Source of the DNA: Longitalea luteola
Lineage (GTDB): Bacteria > Bacteroidota > Bacteroidia > Chitinophagales > Chitinophagaceae
Assembly (NCBI RefSeq): GCF_017356035.1
Contig: NZ_JAFIQX010000004.1
Span: 62,001 to 126,000, forward strand
DNA: 64,000 nucleotides
Reading direction: 5' to 3'
Shown: positions 17,280-26,524 of the stretch, piece by piece
Layout: each line of letters opens with the position of its first letter
Position numbering within the stretch: position 1 is the first letter of the stretch
Notes under the pieces: model-generated
What the model was told of the DNA's origin: nothing
Seen by the model: the letters and a program-made list of their open reading frames with translations, nothing else
Database searches by the model: none
Translations under genes and position numbers: made by a program

Positions 17280-19324
17280 TGATTATGATGTTTAGGAAAA
17301 AGAAAAAGGTTAACCTGGTAAAAGAGTTCCTGGAAAAAGGCCGTTCCGTTTCTATCAAGGACCGGGAAGAGGCATTGAATTACCTGGTGGCTTTTGTGGC
17401 AATGATCCGGCCACGCTTGTCGGAATTTGAAAGCGCCAATAAAAAGTTTGCAGAAACGCTGCAGTTCCTGCATCGGCACGATTCGGTTGTAAGCAACCTG
17501 CGGGTGGCTATTATGGCGCAGCTGATCAACAGTAACCTGGTGCCACTGCTTACAGAAAGCGGTATTACCGTTTCGCGCGGCGCAGGCCGTGAATTATATG
17601 CCCGCTTAAAACATAAACTGTTGCCGCCGGCGCAGGACCCCAGCGATTTTTTATACCTGCTCAACCGCATCTTCTTCAAGCATAACGACTATGAATGGGT
17701 AGAAAAGATCGGGCAGGAAAAATGGATCCACCTGTTCGAACTGTTGGGGCTGCATTTTTCGGAAAACAACCCGGTCATCATGAAACAGGTGATCGTGTCG
17801 TTACAGATTCTAAGCGCACGGGTGGCACAACTGGGCTGGGAAAATGAGATCACCTTTAACACCCCTGCGCAGTGGCAACCGCCCAACAATCCCTTTGCAG
17901 TGCAGCAATACCTGGTGTATCAGATAAAAGAGCAGGTGATCCGGCACAATCAAAGCCATGAAGCAGTACAGGCGCTGGCGAAAAGATTGAATGCGGTACT
18001 AAGCGAATGCTTTCAACTGGTGCAACATATTCGTAACGAAACGGCCGACAAAGGAACCAGTCTGTCGCAGACCTTTATCCTATTCCAGATAGAGCAGAAG
18101 CTGAACCGGATGATCCTGTTGCTGGATATTGCCGATGCCGACGAAAAGATCAACCTGGCGCGTTTTGCCAAACTGTTCATTACCGTTGTTCGCAACGAGA
18201 ACCGCAAGAACAGTATCCGCGAATTCCTGTCGCAAACCACCAGCTACCTGGCTTACCAGATAGCAGAGCACAAGGGTAAAAAAGGAAGCAAATACATTAC
18301 ATCTTCACCGCTGGAATACTGGCAAATGATCGGCAGTGCCATGTGGGGCGGATTGATCATTTGTTTTGTGGCGATCTTCAAGAACCTGCTGGGCCTGCTG
18401 CAGATGGCGCCTTTCTGGCATGGCTTTGTGTACAGCGTGAATTACAGCATGGGTTTTGTGGCCATTGAAGAAACCAGATCAACCCTGGCTACCAAACAAC
18501 CGGCATTTACCGCCAGCGCTGTAGCCAGTTCGTTAGATGCCCGTAAATCGGACGAGCCACCCAATTTATACAACCTCGCAGTAACCGTTTCGAAAGTAAG
18601 CCGCAGCCAGATCGCGTCCTTTATCGGTAACCTGATCATCGTATTTCCCGTGACATACCTGCTGGTTTGGTTATATGATTGGGCAACGGGCCATCCGCTG
18701 GTGCAGGGAGAAAAGGCGGTTCAGTTATTGCGGGATCAACATCCCTGGCAAAGCCTGTCTTTATTGTATGCCTGCAATACCGGTTTCTTTCTTTTTTTAA
18801 GCGGTATCATTGCCGGTTATGTACAAAACAAAATAAATTACGGACGCATCGATAAACGGCTGACAGAACATCCCGTATTGCGGTTATCGTTGCCGGCCAA
18901 CCGGCTGCAAAAAATAGCCACTTACATCAATGAACATGGGGGCAGCCTGGCCGGTAATATCGCTTTGGGATTTTTTCTGGGTATGGCCGGCATCGTGGGT
19001 AAGATATTTGGAATACCTTTCGATATCAGGCATATTACCATCTCGGCTGCCAACACTTCCATAGGCGCTTATGGAGTAGGATGGGAGCACATCAATTACC
19101 GGTACCTGGCGAATGTAGTAGCCGGCGTATTGGGAATCGGTTTCCTGAACTTCCTGGTGAGCTTTTCCCTGGCTTTTTTTGTAGCAGTGCGTTCAAGGGG
19201 TATCCGGCTGAAGGATTACCCGGGTTTTTTAAAGATCCTCTGGAAATATTTCCGCAGCCATCCGCTTGATTTTATCAGGCCGCGGAAACGGAGATCGGCT
19301 AAAGAACCAACACAAACGGTATGA
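17279..19324 (+). CDS. Membrane protein of the 'site-specific recombinase Gcr' family (PF10136-like)
   Basis: 681 residues from ATG 17279 (TTG 17276 is one codon earlier). The N-terminal 350 residues are soluble and helical. From about 360 there are five to six hydrophobic segments, including MWGGLIICFVAIFKNLLGLL, IIVFPVTYLLVWLY, GNIALGFFLGMAGIVGKIFG and VVAGVLGIGFLNFLVSF. It resembles the family named after gonococcal Gcr and usually labelled site-specific recombinase, but I see no Ser- or Tyr-recombinase motif; the sequence is that of an integral membrane protein. It overlaps the hutI stop by one base and is followed by hutG 35 bp later, so it is embedded in the hut operon. Function unknown. 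Confidence 0.75.
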   Translation: MIMMFRKKKKVNLVKEFLEKGRSVSIKDREEALNYLVAFVAMIRPRLSEFESANKKFAETLQFLHRHDSVVSNLRVAIMAQLINSNLVPLLTESGITVSRGAGRELYARLKHKLLPPAQDPSDFLYLLNRIFFKHNDYEWVEKIGQEKWIHLFELLGLHFSENNPVIMKQVIVSLQILSARVAQLGWENEITFNTPAQWQPPNNPFAVQQYLVYQIKEQVIRHNQSHEAVQALAKRLNAVLSECFQLVQHIRNETADKGTSLSQTFILFQIEQKLNRMILLLDIADADEKINLARFAKLFITVVRNENRKNSIREFLSQTTSYLAYQIAEHKGKKGSKYITSSPLEYWQMIGSAMWGGLIICFVAIFKNLLGLLQMAPFWHGFVYSVNYSMGFVAIEETRSTLATKQPAFTASAVASSLDARKSDEPPNLYNLAVTVSKVSRSQIASFIGNLIIVFPVTYLLVWLYDWATGHPLVQGEKAVQLLRDQHPWQSLSLLYACNTGFFLFLSGIIAGYVQNKINYGRIDKRLTEHPVLRLSLPANRLQKIATYINEHGGSLAGNIALGFFLGMAGIVGKIFGIPFDIRHITISAANTSIGAYGVGWEHINYRYLANVVAGVLGIGFLNFLVSFSLAFFVAVRSRGIRLKDYPGFLKILWKYFRSHPLDFIRPRKRRSAKEPTQTV

Positions 19325-19359
19325 TCATTACTAAATAAACGACCAATTAAATCAGCTGT

Positions 19360-20418
19360 ATGAAACATTTCAAATTCTACCATAAGCACGATGTGCTGAA
19401 TCTTACCAGGATCCGCCGGTTTGAAACCAAACTGGGTGAAAGCGTACATGTACTGCCTGATAAAAATTCGTGGGAAACAGCCCTGCAGCAATCGCCTGCA
19501 AAATATGTAGTATTTGGAATAGCTGAGGATATCGGGATCAAGGCCAATCATGGTACAGGTGGCGCGGATTCGGCCTGGCTGTCGTTCCTGTCGGCTTTTT
19601 TAAACCTGCAAAGCAATGACTTCTTAAATGGGGAAGAGCTCATTGTTTTAGGTCATTTCAATTTCAGCGATGCCAATGCGCTCATTGAAGAGAATGCCTA
19701 TAGTTATGAAGAAAAGATAGATGCTTACCGCCATGCGGTCATGACCATCGATGACGAAGTGGAAGAGCTCACCAAGATCATCACCTCCCACAACAAAATA
19801 CCCATTGCCATCGGGGGCGGCCACAATAATGCTTACCCGTTGATAAAAGGTTCTGCCAAAGGTTTGCACAAGGCGGGCAATTTACCACTGGCCCAGATCA
19901 ATTGCATCAACCTCGATGCGCATGCCGATTTCCGCCCGTCGGAAGGAAGGCACAGCGGCAACGGCTTTCGCTATGCAGAAGAAGACGGCTATTTACAGAA
20001 ATACTGCGTGGTTGGCTTGCATGAGAATTACCTGCCGCAAAATGTATGGCTCGACATTGTAAACAATCCTTTTCTTGATTTCATTACGTATGAAGACATT
20101 TTCATTCTGGAGAAAAGGAATTTTATCCAGGCCATTGCTCATGCTACCAGTTTTACGGAGGAGAATTATACAGGCATTGAACTGGACCTCGATTGCATTG
20201 AAAATACCTTATCCAGCGCCATGACCCCTTCCGGCATTTCAACCTTACATGCCCGGCAGTACATGACGCTCACTGCCCGTGAAAGCCAGGTGGCTTATGT
20301 ACATATTTGCGAGGGCGCCACCCGCCTGAGCGATGGCCGCACCAACGACACCACCGGTAAACTCATCAGTTACCTGGTAAGCGACTTCATCAAAGCGCAT
20401 GAAGATACCGGAGAGTAA
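19360..20418 (+). CDS. hutG: Formimidoylglutamase (arginase/agmatinase family)
   Basis: 352 residues of the ureohydrolase fold. The binuclear Mn-binding motifs are in order: GGGHNN near residues 149-154, NLDAHADFRP near 184-193 and ELDLDCIE near 272-279. Formimidoylglutamase is favoured over arginase or agmatinase because hutI lies just upstream and the N-terminal stretch IAEDIGIKANHGTGGAD is typical of HutG. It converts N-formimidoyl-L-glutamate to glutamate plus formamide, completing the pathway begun by hutH, hutU and hutI. Last gene of the unit. Confidence 0.92.
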   Translation: MKHFKFYHKHDVLNLTRIRRFETKLGESVHVLPDKNSWETALQQSPAKYVVFGIAEDIGIKANHGTGGADSAWLSFLSAFLNLQSNDFLNGEELIVLGHFNFSDANALIEENAYSYEEKIDAYRHAVMTIDDEVEELTKIITSHNKIPIAIGGGHNNAYPLIKGSAKGLHKAGNLPLAQINCINLDAHADFRPSEGRHSGNGFRYAEEDGYLQKYCVVGLHENYLPQNVWLDIVNNPFLDFITYEDIFILEKRNFIQAIAHATSFTEENYTGIELDLDCIENTLSSAMTPSGISTLHARQYMTLTARESQVAYVHICEGATRLSDGRTNDTTGKLISYLVSDFIKAHEDTGE

Positions 20419-20530
20419 AACGCTGAACGCCTAACGCAAAACGCCTTATAGTTCATTAGTTATTCAGTTATTCAGTTCAAAAGTCATTCGTACTTTTAAA
20501 CTTAATGACAGAACTCAATAACTCAGGAAC
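20419..20530. repeat. Word arrays between convergent hutG and patatin genes
   Basis: Heptamers of the CGCnnAA type (20420-20447), then 8-nt words of the AGTTATTC type (20450-20485). A facing complement (GAACTCAATAACTCAGGAACTC) lies at 20512-20533. No separate U-tract terminator was seen in this gap. Confidence 0.85.
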
Positions 20531-20532
20531 TC

Positions 20533-22782
20533 TTAAAACGGGATCCCCAAATTTATATACCATTGCAGCTTATTCGTTTGATCGCTGTACATGGTGCTTA
20601 TATCGAGCGGACCGAGGGCAAAATTATATGTATACGTGAGTGAGTAACCCGACAGGAAATCAGGGTTCTGGAAGAAATCGCTTCTGCTGATAAAATTATT
20701 GAACAATATGTTGGCCCGTCCGGTAACATAGTTATTACTGAACAATTGCACCCGCAAACCGCCCTGTAACATAGCTACCGAAGGGCTGTACAGAGTACCT
20801 TCATGCAAACCGGCAAATGTTATCTGGTTGCGGAACACCTTCGTTAATCCGCCAATAGCAAATTCATTCAAAACATTCCGGGTATAGTTAAAGTTTACAC
20901 CGCCCTGTCCGTTCAACAAAAGGGTGGTGCGGCCGCCTAAGGGAATATAACTCTCCACGTCTAGTATTGTTCGTAAATACGGATAGGTATTGATCTTTAT
21001 GGAATCAGGATCTTCCAGCGGCGATCCGTTCGATAAAAAATCGAGACGGGCATGTTGATCAAACACCCGTCCGGCTTCGGCATATACTTTTATGCCTCTG
21101 CGCGGAAGTACGCCGCGGTCGAGGGAGTTATGCGAAATATAACCATACAGGGTATTGTAATTATTGCTGCCTTTCATTTCAAGGCCTTTGGCGATCTTGG
21201 GCGTATAATGCACCCATTCGAACCGGTGCCCGGTGCCTATGGAGAAATTGCGGGTAGGCGAGAACTGAAATCGTTCGCCTATTTTAAAGAATGTTTGTCT
21301 GTATAAGCCATCCTGTTTGTACTGATCATAGGTATTCACTTCAAACCGGTCGAACTGTGTTTCTGCGATCAGGGCAAAGTTCTTCAACCGGCCAATGTAT
21401 TGCAGGTGTTCGCCCCTGATGCGAAAACTTTCCCCGATATTAATGGTAACCAGGCTGCGGGAATTGGTGATGAAAAAATTCCTGGCCGTAAGGTTAGCAA
21501 TGATGCCTACACCCGTGAACCGGTTATAATGCAGGCCCAGTTTGGCAAACGTTAACGGATTCTCGGTTACATCAAAAACGATCTTACAGGTTCCGTCGGG
21601 TTGAGGTCTGAGGGAATAAATGATGCGGCTGTAATAACGGGTGCCATAGGCCTGCCGCACCATGTTCGATAGCTTGTGCGCCGTATAGGTTTTATTCAAT
21701 TGCAGGTCCATGGTATGTGCGAAAAATTCAGTGGATGTCTTTTCCACACCATGTACTTCAAAGGATGAAATGGTCACTGCATGTACCTTGGGCAGGCGGT
21801 TCGTTCTGAATTCAGCCGGGCCATAAATAGCATCCAGCGAATCGGCCAGGCGTTTGAACCGGGGGTATAATTTCCGGCCTTCTTCAATACCGAGGTTTAA
21901 AATAGCATGCCCGTCACTAAAGCTGCCCATGTTATACTTCTCCATTTTAAATGGAATATAGATATCGCATTGCGGCACTTCCGTCCTGGCATCTTCGGCT
22001 TCCCGGAAAAAGGCGATCTGTAACAGGATCTGCAAGGCATTACGTACTTTTTCAGAAGGTAATAACCCGCTGGCCACATTGCTGCCGATGACAATATTGG
22101 CGCCCATTTCCTTTACATCGCGTACCGGAAAATTGCGCACGATACCACCATCGACCATCCGCTTACCATTATAATCAACCGCCGTAAATACCGAGGGAAT
22201 CGCCATGCTGGAGCGGATGGCAGAAATGATCTCGCCTTCCTTCATTACAATGGCTTCGCCGTTGCCTACATCGGTGCCGATGCAACGAAAGGGAATGCTG
22301 AACCTGGAAAAATCTTTTTCCTGGTGCACCGGAAAATATAATTCAGAAAATTTAAGCCAGAGCTCCTGTCCCTGTAACAGTCCGCTGGGCAGACGGAACC
22401 GATGATTCTGCCAGGGAAGCTCCACTACATATTTTGAGTACTCATTCTTTTCTTCCATGAAGATGCTGCGCAGTGAAGACTGGTTGCTGAGCAGCAGGTC
22501 CCAATCGATGGCACGGGCAATTTTTTCAATACTGTCGGCGCTATAACCAATAGCATACAGGCTTCCGATGATGCTGCCCATGCTGGTTCCGGTTATATAA
22601 TCAACGTTCAGTCCGGCACTATCAATAGCTTTAAGGATACCGATATGTGCCAGTCCCTTGGCCCCGCCACCACTCAACGTTAAACCTATTTTAGGGCGCT
22701 GCGCAGATTCCTGGGCCAAAGCGGATTGAAACAGTAAAAACAGCCCAACCAATGCCGGTATGTAGCTTTTGAATATAACCAT
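20533..22782 (-). CDS. Patatin-like phospholipase with outer-membrane beta-barrel (type Vd-like)
   Basis: 749 residues. Signal peptide to about residue 24. Patatin domain at residues 31-310: oxyanion loop GGGAKG at 38-43, nucleophile Ser67 in GTSMG, and catalytic Asp211 in DGG, so the Ser-Asp dyad is complete. After a POTRA-like segment (about 325-400) the C-terminal half is strand-rich and ends in F (INLGIPF), as expected for a BamA/Omp85-type 16-strand barrel. The arrangement matches PlpD-like secreted lipases: the barrel anchors or exports the lipid acyl hydrolase. Convergent with hutG. Confidence 0.9.
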   Translation of the reverse strand: MVIFKSYIPALVGLFLLFQSALAQESAQRPKIGLTLSGGGAKGLAHIGILKAIDSAGLNVDYITGTSMGSIIGSLYAIGYSADSIEKIARAIDWDLLLSNQSSLRSIFMEEKNEYSKYVVELPWQNHRFRLPSGLLQGQELWLKFSELYFPVHQEKDFSRFSIPFRCIGTDVGNGEAIVMKEGEIISAIRSSMAIPSVFTAVDYNGKRMVDGGIVRNFPVRDVKEMGANIVIGSNVASGLLPSEKVRNALQILLQIAFFREAEDARTEVPQCDIYIPFKMEKYNMGSFSDGHAILNLGIEEGRKLYPRFKRLADSLDAIYGPAEFRTNRLPKVHAVTISSFEVHGVEKTSTEFFAHTMDLQLNKTYTAHKLSNMVRQAYGTRYYSRIIYSLRPQPDGTCKIVFDVTENPLTFAKLGLHYNRFTGVGIIANLTARNFFITNSRSLVTINIGESFRIRGEHLQYIGRLKNFALIAETQFDRFEVNTYDQYKQDGLYRQTFFKIGERFQFSPTRNFSIGTGHRFEWVHYTPKIAKGLEMKGSNNYNTLYGYISHNSLDRGVLPRRGIKVYAEAGRVFDQHARLDFLSNGSPLEDPDSIKINTYPYLRTILDVESYIPLGGRTTLLLNGQGGVNFNYTRNVLNEFAIGGLTKVFRNQITFAGLHEGTLYSPSVAMLQGGLRVQLFSNNYVTGRANILFNNFISRSDFFQNPDFLSGYSLTYTYNFALGPLDISTMYSDQTNKLQWYINLGIPF

Positions 22783-23017
22783 CTGTTACTCCCATTATTG
22801 ATTTCGGGATATTCCTTTGAATGATCGTTGACAATTGCCTGGTCAAAATAGGTGATTGGATGTTAAACATATTACAAATCTCAGATCACGAATAATAATA
22901 CCCAAAAGCCTTTTTTGTTAAGCACGGGTTTTACTCATTATCTTCAATATGAGATCGGTTCTTCGGTTATGGTTACTGGTCGTGATAACTGCGGGATCGG
23001 TGTTTAATGCTGGTTTC

Positions 23018-23461
23018 TCAATGGAGTTCAAAATGGCAGTTCATTTCCACATCATCTATCTGTGCGCCCATCTTACGGTAGAATGCAATGGCCGGTTTGT
23101 TCCAGTTAGATACCTGCCAGCGTACTTTTACACATTTCGTTGCACTGGCATGTTCTATCACCGTTTGTAACAGTCTTGTTCCGATCGAATGTCCCCGGGC
23201 CGATTCTACCACATACAGATCATCGAGATACATTGTCTTGCCGGTCCAGGAAAAATAAGCGAAGAACCAGGCAGCATAACCAACGATCTTATTACGCTCG
23301 TCTACAGCAACAAAACACTGGAACAAATTGTTGTCTGCTTTCATTTGTTCCACCGTATTTGTTACCCTTTCCGGTGTTTTTTGATAAACTGCAAATTGAT
23401 GGATCAGGTCGAGAATAGCCGGGTAATCGGCCTCTGTGCCTTTACGGATCTTGATATTCAT
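23018..23461 (-). CDS. GNAT family N-acetyltransferase, diamine acetyltransferase-like
   Basis: 147 residues, one GNAT domain. MYLDDLYVVESARGHSIGTRLLQ near residues 76-98 holds the beta4 strand and the acetyl-CoA pyrophosphate loop (RGHSIG, fitting Q/RxxGxG/A). VRWQVSNWNKPAIAFYRKMGA near 113-133 is the beta5/alpha4 region. The spacing and the N-WNKPAIAFY stretch resemble spermidine/spermine acetyltransferases, but the substrate is not certain. It precedes the patatin gene on the same strand with a 235-bp gap that has no gene; that gap holds one degenerate AAATCTCA-type word stretch near 22876. Confidence 0.85.
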   Translation of the reverse strand: MNIKIRKGTEADYPAILDLIHQFAVYQKTPERVTNTVEQMKADNNLFQCFVAVDERNKIVGYAAWFFAYFSWTGKTMYLDDLYVVESARGHSIGTRLLQTVIEHASATKCVKVRWQVSNWNKPAIAFYRKMGAQIDDVEMNCHFELH

Positions 23462-23477
23462 GGGATGGGTTTGTTTT

Positions 23478-25517
23478 TCAGCCTTTTGCTTCCAGCTCCA
23501 TTATTTTCTCAAACACCTCTTCGTACTGCTTGTTCATCCGCTGCAGTTCATCACTCACTTTTTTATAGTCAGTTTCGGTTTGTACAAATTTGTTCCTGTC
23601 GGCATAAGTGTCCGGGGCTGTCAATTGCGATTCCAGGGTTGCCTTTTGCTGATTCAGCTGGCCGATCTTTTCTTCCAGCTGCTGAAAAAGCTTTTGCTGT
23701 TTCTGCAATTCCTTCTTCAATTCTTTATTGATCGGTCCCGAAGCCTGAGGTCTGTTGTCTGAGGTCTGAGGTCTGAAGTCTGACGTCTGACTTCGGACTT
23801 CCGACTTCTGACTTCCGGCTTCTGACTTCTGATTTCGGACTTCCGACTTCTGACTTCCAGCTTCCGGTTTATGATTTCCGCCTTCCGAGCGCTGTTTCTG
23901 TCTTTCTTTCCACTCGCTCCATTCTTCGTATCCGCCGGCAAATGTTTTGATCTTGTGGTTGTCGATCTCCCAAATGGTATTGGCCACCTTCGATACAAAG
24001 TAACGGTCGTGGCTAACCAGTATAAGGCTGCCCTCGTATTTACTCAGGGCCTCTATCAATAATTCTACAGAATGAATATCCAGGTGGTTGGTAGGCTCGT
24101 CGAGCATCAGGAAATTGGCTTTGCTGATGATGGTCTTGGCCAGGGCCACGCGTGCTTTTTCACCACCGCTCAATACCTTGATCTTTTTATCAATATCATC
24201 GCCGCCGAATAAAAAACAGCCCAGCAGGTTACGCAGCTCCTGTTCGGTTTTCTGGCTGCCGGCAGCTTTCATTTCATCGAGCAGGGTATTGTTCACATCC
24301 AGCGCTTCCAGCTGGTGCTGGGCATAAAAGCTTTCTTCTACATTGTGGCCCCATTTGCGTTCGCCACTGAACGATTCGGCACCGGCAATGATGCGCAGCA
24401 GGGTAGACTTCCCTTTTCCGTTGGCGCCGATCAACGCGATCTTGTCGCCGCGGTTGATCTCTGCATGGGTATCTTCGACAATGATATTATCGCCAAACTT
24501 CTTTGTTATGTGTTTCAGTTCGCACAGTACTTTACCAGGCACTTTATCAACCTGGAAGTTAATGCGAATATTAGGTCTTTCAACGGCTACATCTTCGATG
24601 CGGTCGAGCTTTTCAAGCCGCTTCATGGCGCTTTGGGCGGCGGCAGCTTTCGATGCTTTGGCTTTGAAGCGTTCAATAAAGCGTTCCTGCTGGCGAATGT
24701 AATCCTGCTGGTTCTCGAAGGCGCGTTGCTGCAGTTCTATCCGCTGCACTTTTTCTACTTCGTAAAAGGAATAATTGCCATTATAAATGTGCAGCTGCCG
24801 CTGGTATAATTCCACGATCTTGGTCACCATGCGGTCGAGAAAATATTTATCGTGGCTCACGATCACCACCGAACCCTGATAATGGATGAGGTATTTTTCC
24901 AGCCATTCAATAGAGGGCAGGTCAAGGTGGTTGGTAGGCTCATCGAGCAGCAATAGATCGGGCGCCTGCAGGATCATTTTAGCCAGCAGCACGCGCATGC
25001 GCCAGCCTCCGCTGAACTCGCGGTAGGGGCGTTGCAGGTCGGCATTGGAGAACCCAAGGCCCTGCAATACTTCTTCTGTTTTGTGATGAATGTTATAGCC
25101 ACCCAGCGTTTCAAGTTCGTGCAGTTTGTCGGAATATTTGTGCAAGAGCACTTCCGTTTCTGCTTCTGAAATGCCGCTGGCAGGGGAATTCTCCAATTGT
25201 TTGCCCAGTTCTTCAATTTCTTTCTCCAGTTGCATTACGCGCTCGAAAGCGCCCAGCGCTACCTGTAAAATTGAATCCGAAGTATCGAAACTGAGCAGGT
25301 CCTGGTGCAGGTAGCCAATGGTAGTTCCGCGGCTCCTTTCCACCGTACCGGCCGATGCCTGGTACTGACCCACTAAAAGTTTTAACAGCGTTGATTTTCC
25401 GGTTCCGTTATAGCCAATTAATCCAATGCGTTCATTGGGTTGAATATGCCAGGTTGCGTCTTCTACAATTACCCGGGCGCCAAATTCAAAAGTTACATTC
25501 GTTAATCCTGCCAGCAT
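23478..25517 (-). CDS. ABC-F family ATPase with a repeat-encoded insertion
   Basis: 679 residues, two ABC domains and no membrane segment. Walker A motifs GYNGTGKSTLL (near 35) and GANGKGKSTLL (near 370); signatures FSGGWRMRVLLAKM and LSGGEKARVALAKT; LLLLDEPTNHLD and LMLDEPTNHLD Walker B. The linker KAAAAQSAMKRLEKLDRIED between domains and the C-terminal coiled coil (INKELKKELQKQQKLFQQLEEK onward in part) mark the Uup/EttA-like ABC-F translation factors acting on ribosomes. Between the second ABC domain and the coiled coil, about residues 543-592, lies a low-complexity stretch with seven-residue period (SQKSEVR, NQKSEAG, SQKSEVR, SQTSDFR), encoded by a heptanucleotide array. Confidence 0.93.
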   Translation of the reverse strand: MLAGLTNVTFEFGARVIVEDATWHIQPNERIGLIGYNGTGKSTLLKLLVGQYQASAGTVERSRGTTIGYLHQDLLSFDTSDSILQVALGAFERVMQLEKEIEELGKQLENSPASGISEAETEVLLHKYSDKLHELETLGGYNIHHKTEEVLQGLGFSNADLQRPYREFSGGWRMRVLLAKMILQAPDLLLLDEPTNHLDLPSIEWLEKYLIHYQGSVVIVSHDKYFLDRMVTKIVELYQRQLHIYNGNYSFYEVEKVQRIELQQRAFENQQDYIRQQERFIERFKAKASKAAAAQSAMKRLEKLDRIEDVAVERPNIRINFQVDKVPGKVLCELKHITKKFGDNIIVEDTHAEINRGDKIALIGANGKGKSTLLRIIAGAESFSGERKWGHNVEESFYAQHQLEALDVNNTLLDEMKAAGSQKTEQELRNLLGCFLFGGDDIDKKIKVLSGGEKARVALAKTIISKANFLMLDEPTNHLDIHSVELLIEALSKYEGSLILVSHDRYFVSKVANTIWEIDNHKIKTFAGGYEEWSEWKERQKQRSEGGNHKPEAGSQKSEVRNQKSEAGSQKSEVRSQTSDFRPQTSDNRPQASGPINKELKKELQKQQKLFQQLEEKIGQLNQQKATLESQLTAPDTYADRNKFVQTETDYKKVSDELQRMNKQYEEVFEKIMELEAKG
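23742..23888. repeat. GAAGTCN heptamer array inside the ABC-F coding sequence
   Basis: Read on the minus strand, about 16-20 consecutive copies of GAAGTCN and variants (GACGTCA, GACCTCA). As 3 x 7 = 21, the array stays open and gives a heptapeptide period. The same word makes the intergenic arms at 4796-4955. Confidence 0.95.
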
Positions 25518-25865
25518 AATATTTACGTCAAAATGATCTGCAAAAATAGAATAATTCGGGGCGTTTCGAAAGTTATCGCAAAAGTTGACAGCCAGAAAAT
25601 TAGAACGCGGTTATAAATACGAAAACACCTGTATATGAGCCAGTAATGTAAGGTTATTCTTTTATCTTTGGCAGTAAATAAGTCAGTAACCAGCTGCAGC
25701 CGGAAAACCGGCAGGATTATTTCGGTAAAACAAACCCAATACCCCAAAAACCGAAACACATTTTCTGTCAGACTTCGCCAACTGGCGGATTGTCCTGGTA
25801 AGTTCCCCGTCCGACCCCGGTCATCCGGGCGGGCATCTGGTCAAAATGAAATTAAAAATTTTCAG
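25518..25865. other. Divergent gap between ABC-F and DUF3347 genes
   Basis: 348 bp without a supported gene. It has a -7-like TATCTTTG at 25663-25670 reading rightwards, without a convincing -33 box. It also has the short palindrome-like GACTTCGCCAACTGGCGGA at 25771-25789, which resembles one at 50711. No 7/8-nt word array is present. Confidence 0.5.
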
Positions 25866-26471
25866 ATGAAAAAAACGTTAATCGTAGTTATCGTGCTTGC
25901 CGCCGTTGTATTAATTGCCCGGCCCTTTTTTTGCAATAGTGATAAAAAGGACGATAAAGTAGCAGAAGATCCCAAGCAACAGCCTTTATCGATCTCAGCC
26001 AATACCGATGCATTCAATCAGTCGTTTACCCAATTACTTAATGCTTACAATAGTTTGAAGGACGCCCTGGTGGCCAGTGATGCAGAGAAAGCATCAGCAG
26101 CAGGCCTGGCATTGAAAGCCGCTGCCGATAGCCTTAAAGTGAATGAAATAACAGGCGATACCTCAGGTGTGATAAAAGAAACTGCCCAGGCTTTCACGGG
26201 TACCATTGCTGGTTCGGCACAGGCTTTGGCAGCAGAAAAAGACTTAAAAAACAAGCGTAAGGAGTTTGAGATGATAGCCGATGCCATGTGGAGCCTTACC
26301 CGTACCGTGCGGTACACCGGTCAAAAGTTATACTGGCAATACTGCCCAATGGCTTTTGACAATAAAGGCGCCTACTGGATGAGCTTTGAGCGGGAAATCA
26401 AAAACCCTTACTTCGGTAGTGAAATGCTCAACTGCGGTAGCGTGGAAGATTCGCTTGACTACTCGAAGTAA
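25866..26471 (+). CDS. DUF3347 domain protein, probable periplasmic/membrane-anchored
   Basis: 201 residues from ATG 25866; the frame is open from 25668, but the upstream part is unlike a protein and the chosen Met begins a hydrophobic anchor, MKKTLIVVIVLAAVVLIARP. The rest is alpha-helical (residues 50-150). The C-terminal part, YCPMAFDNKGAYWMSF followed by NPYFGSEMLNCGSVEDSL, is the conserved end of DUF3347, which also appears at the C-terminus of some metal-efflux membrane-fusion proteins. The conserved C-P-M and later Cys suggest metal (copper) contact; this is inference. It lies 53 bp before a TonB receptor, so the two are likely co-transcribed. Confidence 0.8.
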   Translation: MKKTLIVVIVLAAVVLIARPFFCNSDKKDDKVAEDPKQQPLSISANTDAFNQSFTQLLNAYNSLKDALVASDAEKASAAGLALKAAADSLKVNEITGDTSGVIKETAQAFTGTIAGSAQALAAEKDLKNKRKEFEMIADAMWSLTRTVRYTGQKLYWQYCPMAFDNKGAYWMSFEREIKNPYFGSEMLNCGSVEDSLDYSK

Positions 26472-26524
26472 TTACGCTATCTGCCGGATTGCCGGTGTAA
26501 AAAGATAACGGAAAACTTCTGCCG

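Noticed and set aside
17279-19324. Mobile element because of the recombinase label
   Set aside because: No inverted repeats, target duplications or catalytic recombinase motif; the protein is membrane-embedded and sits in frame with the hut operon.
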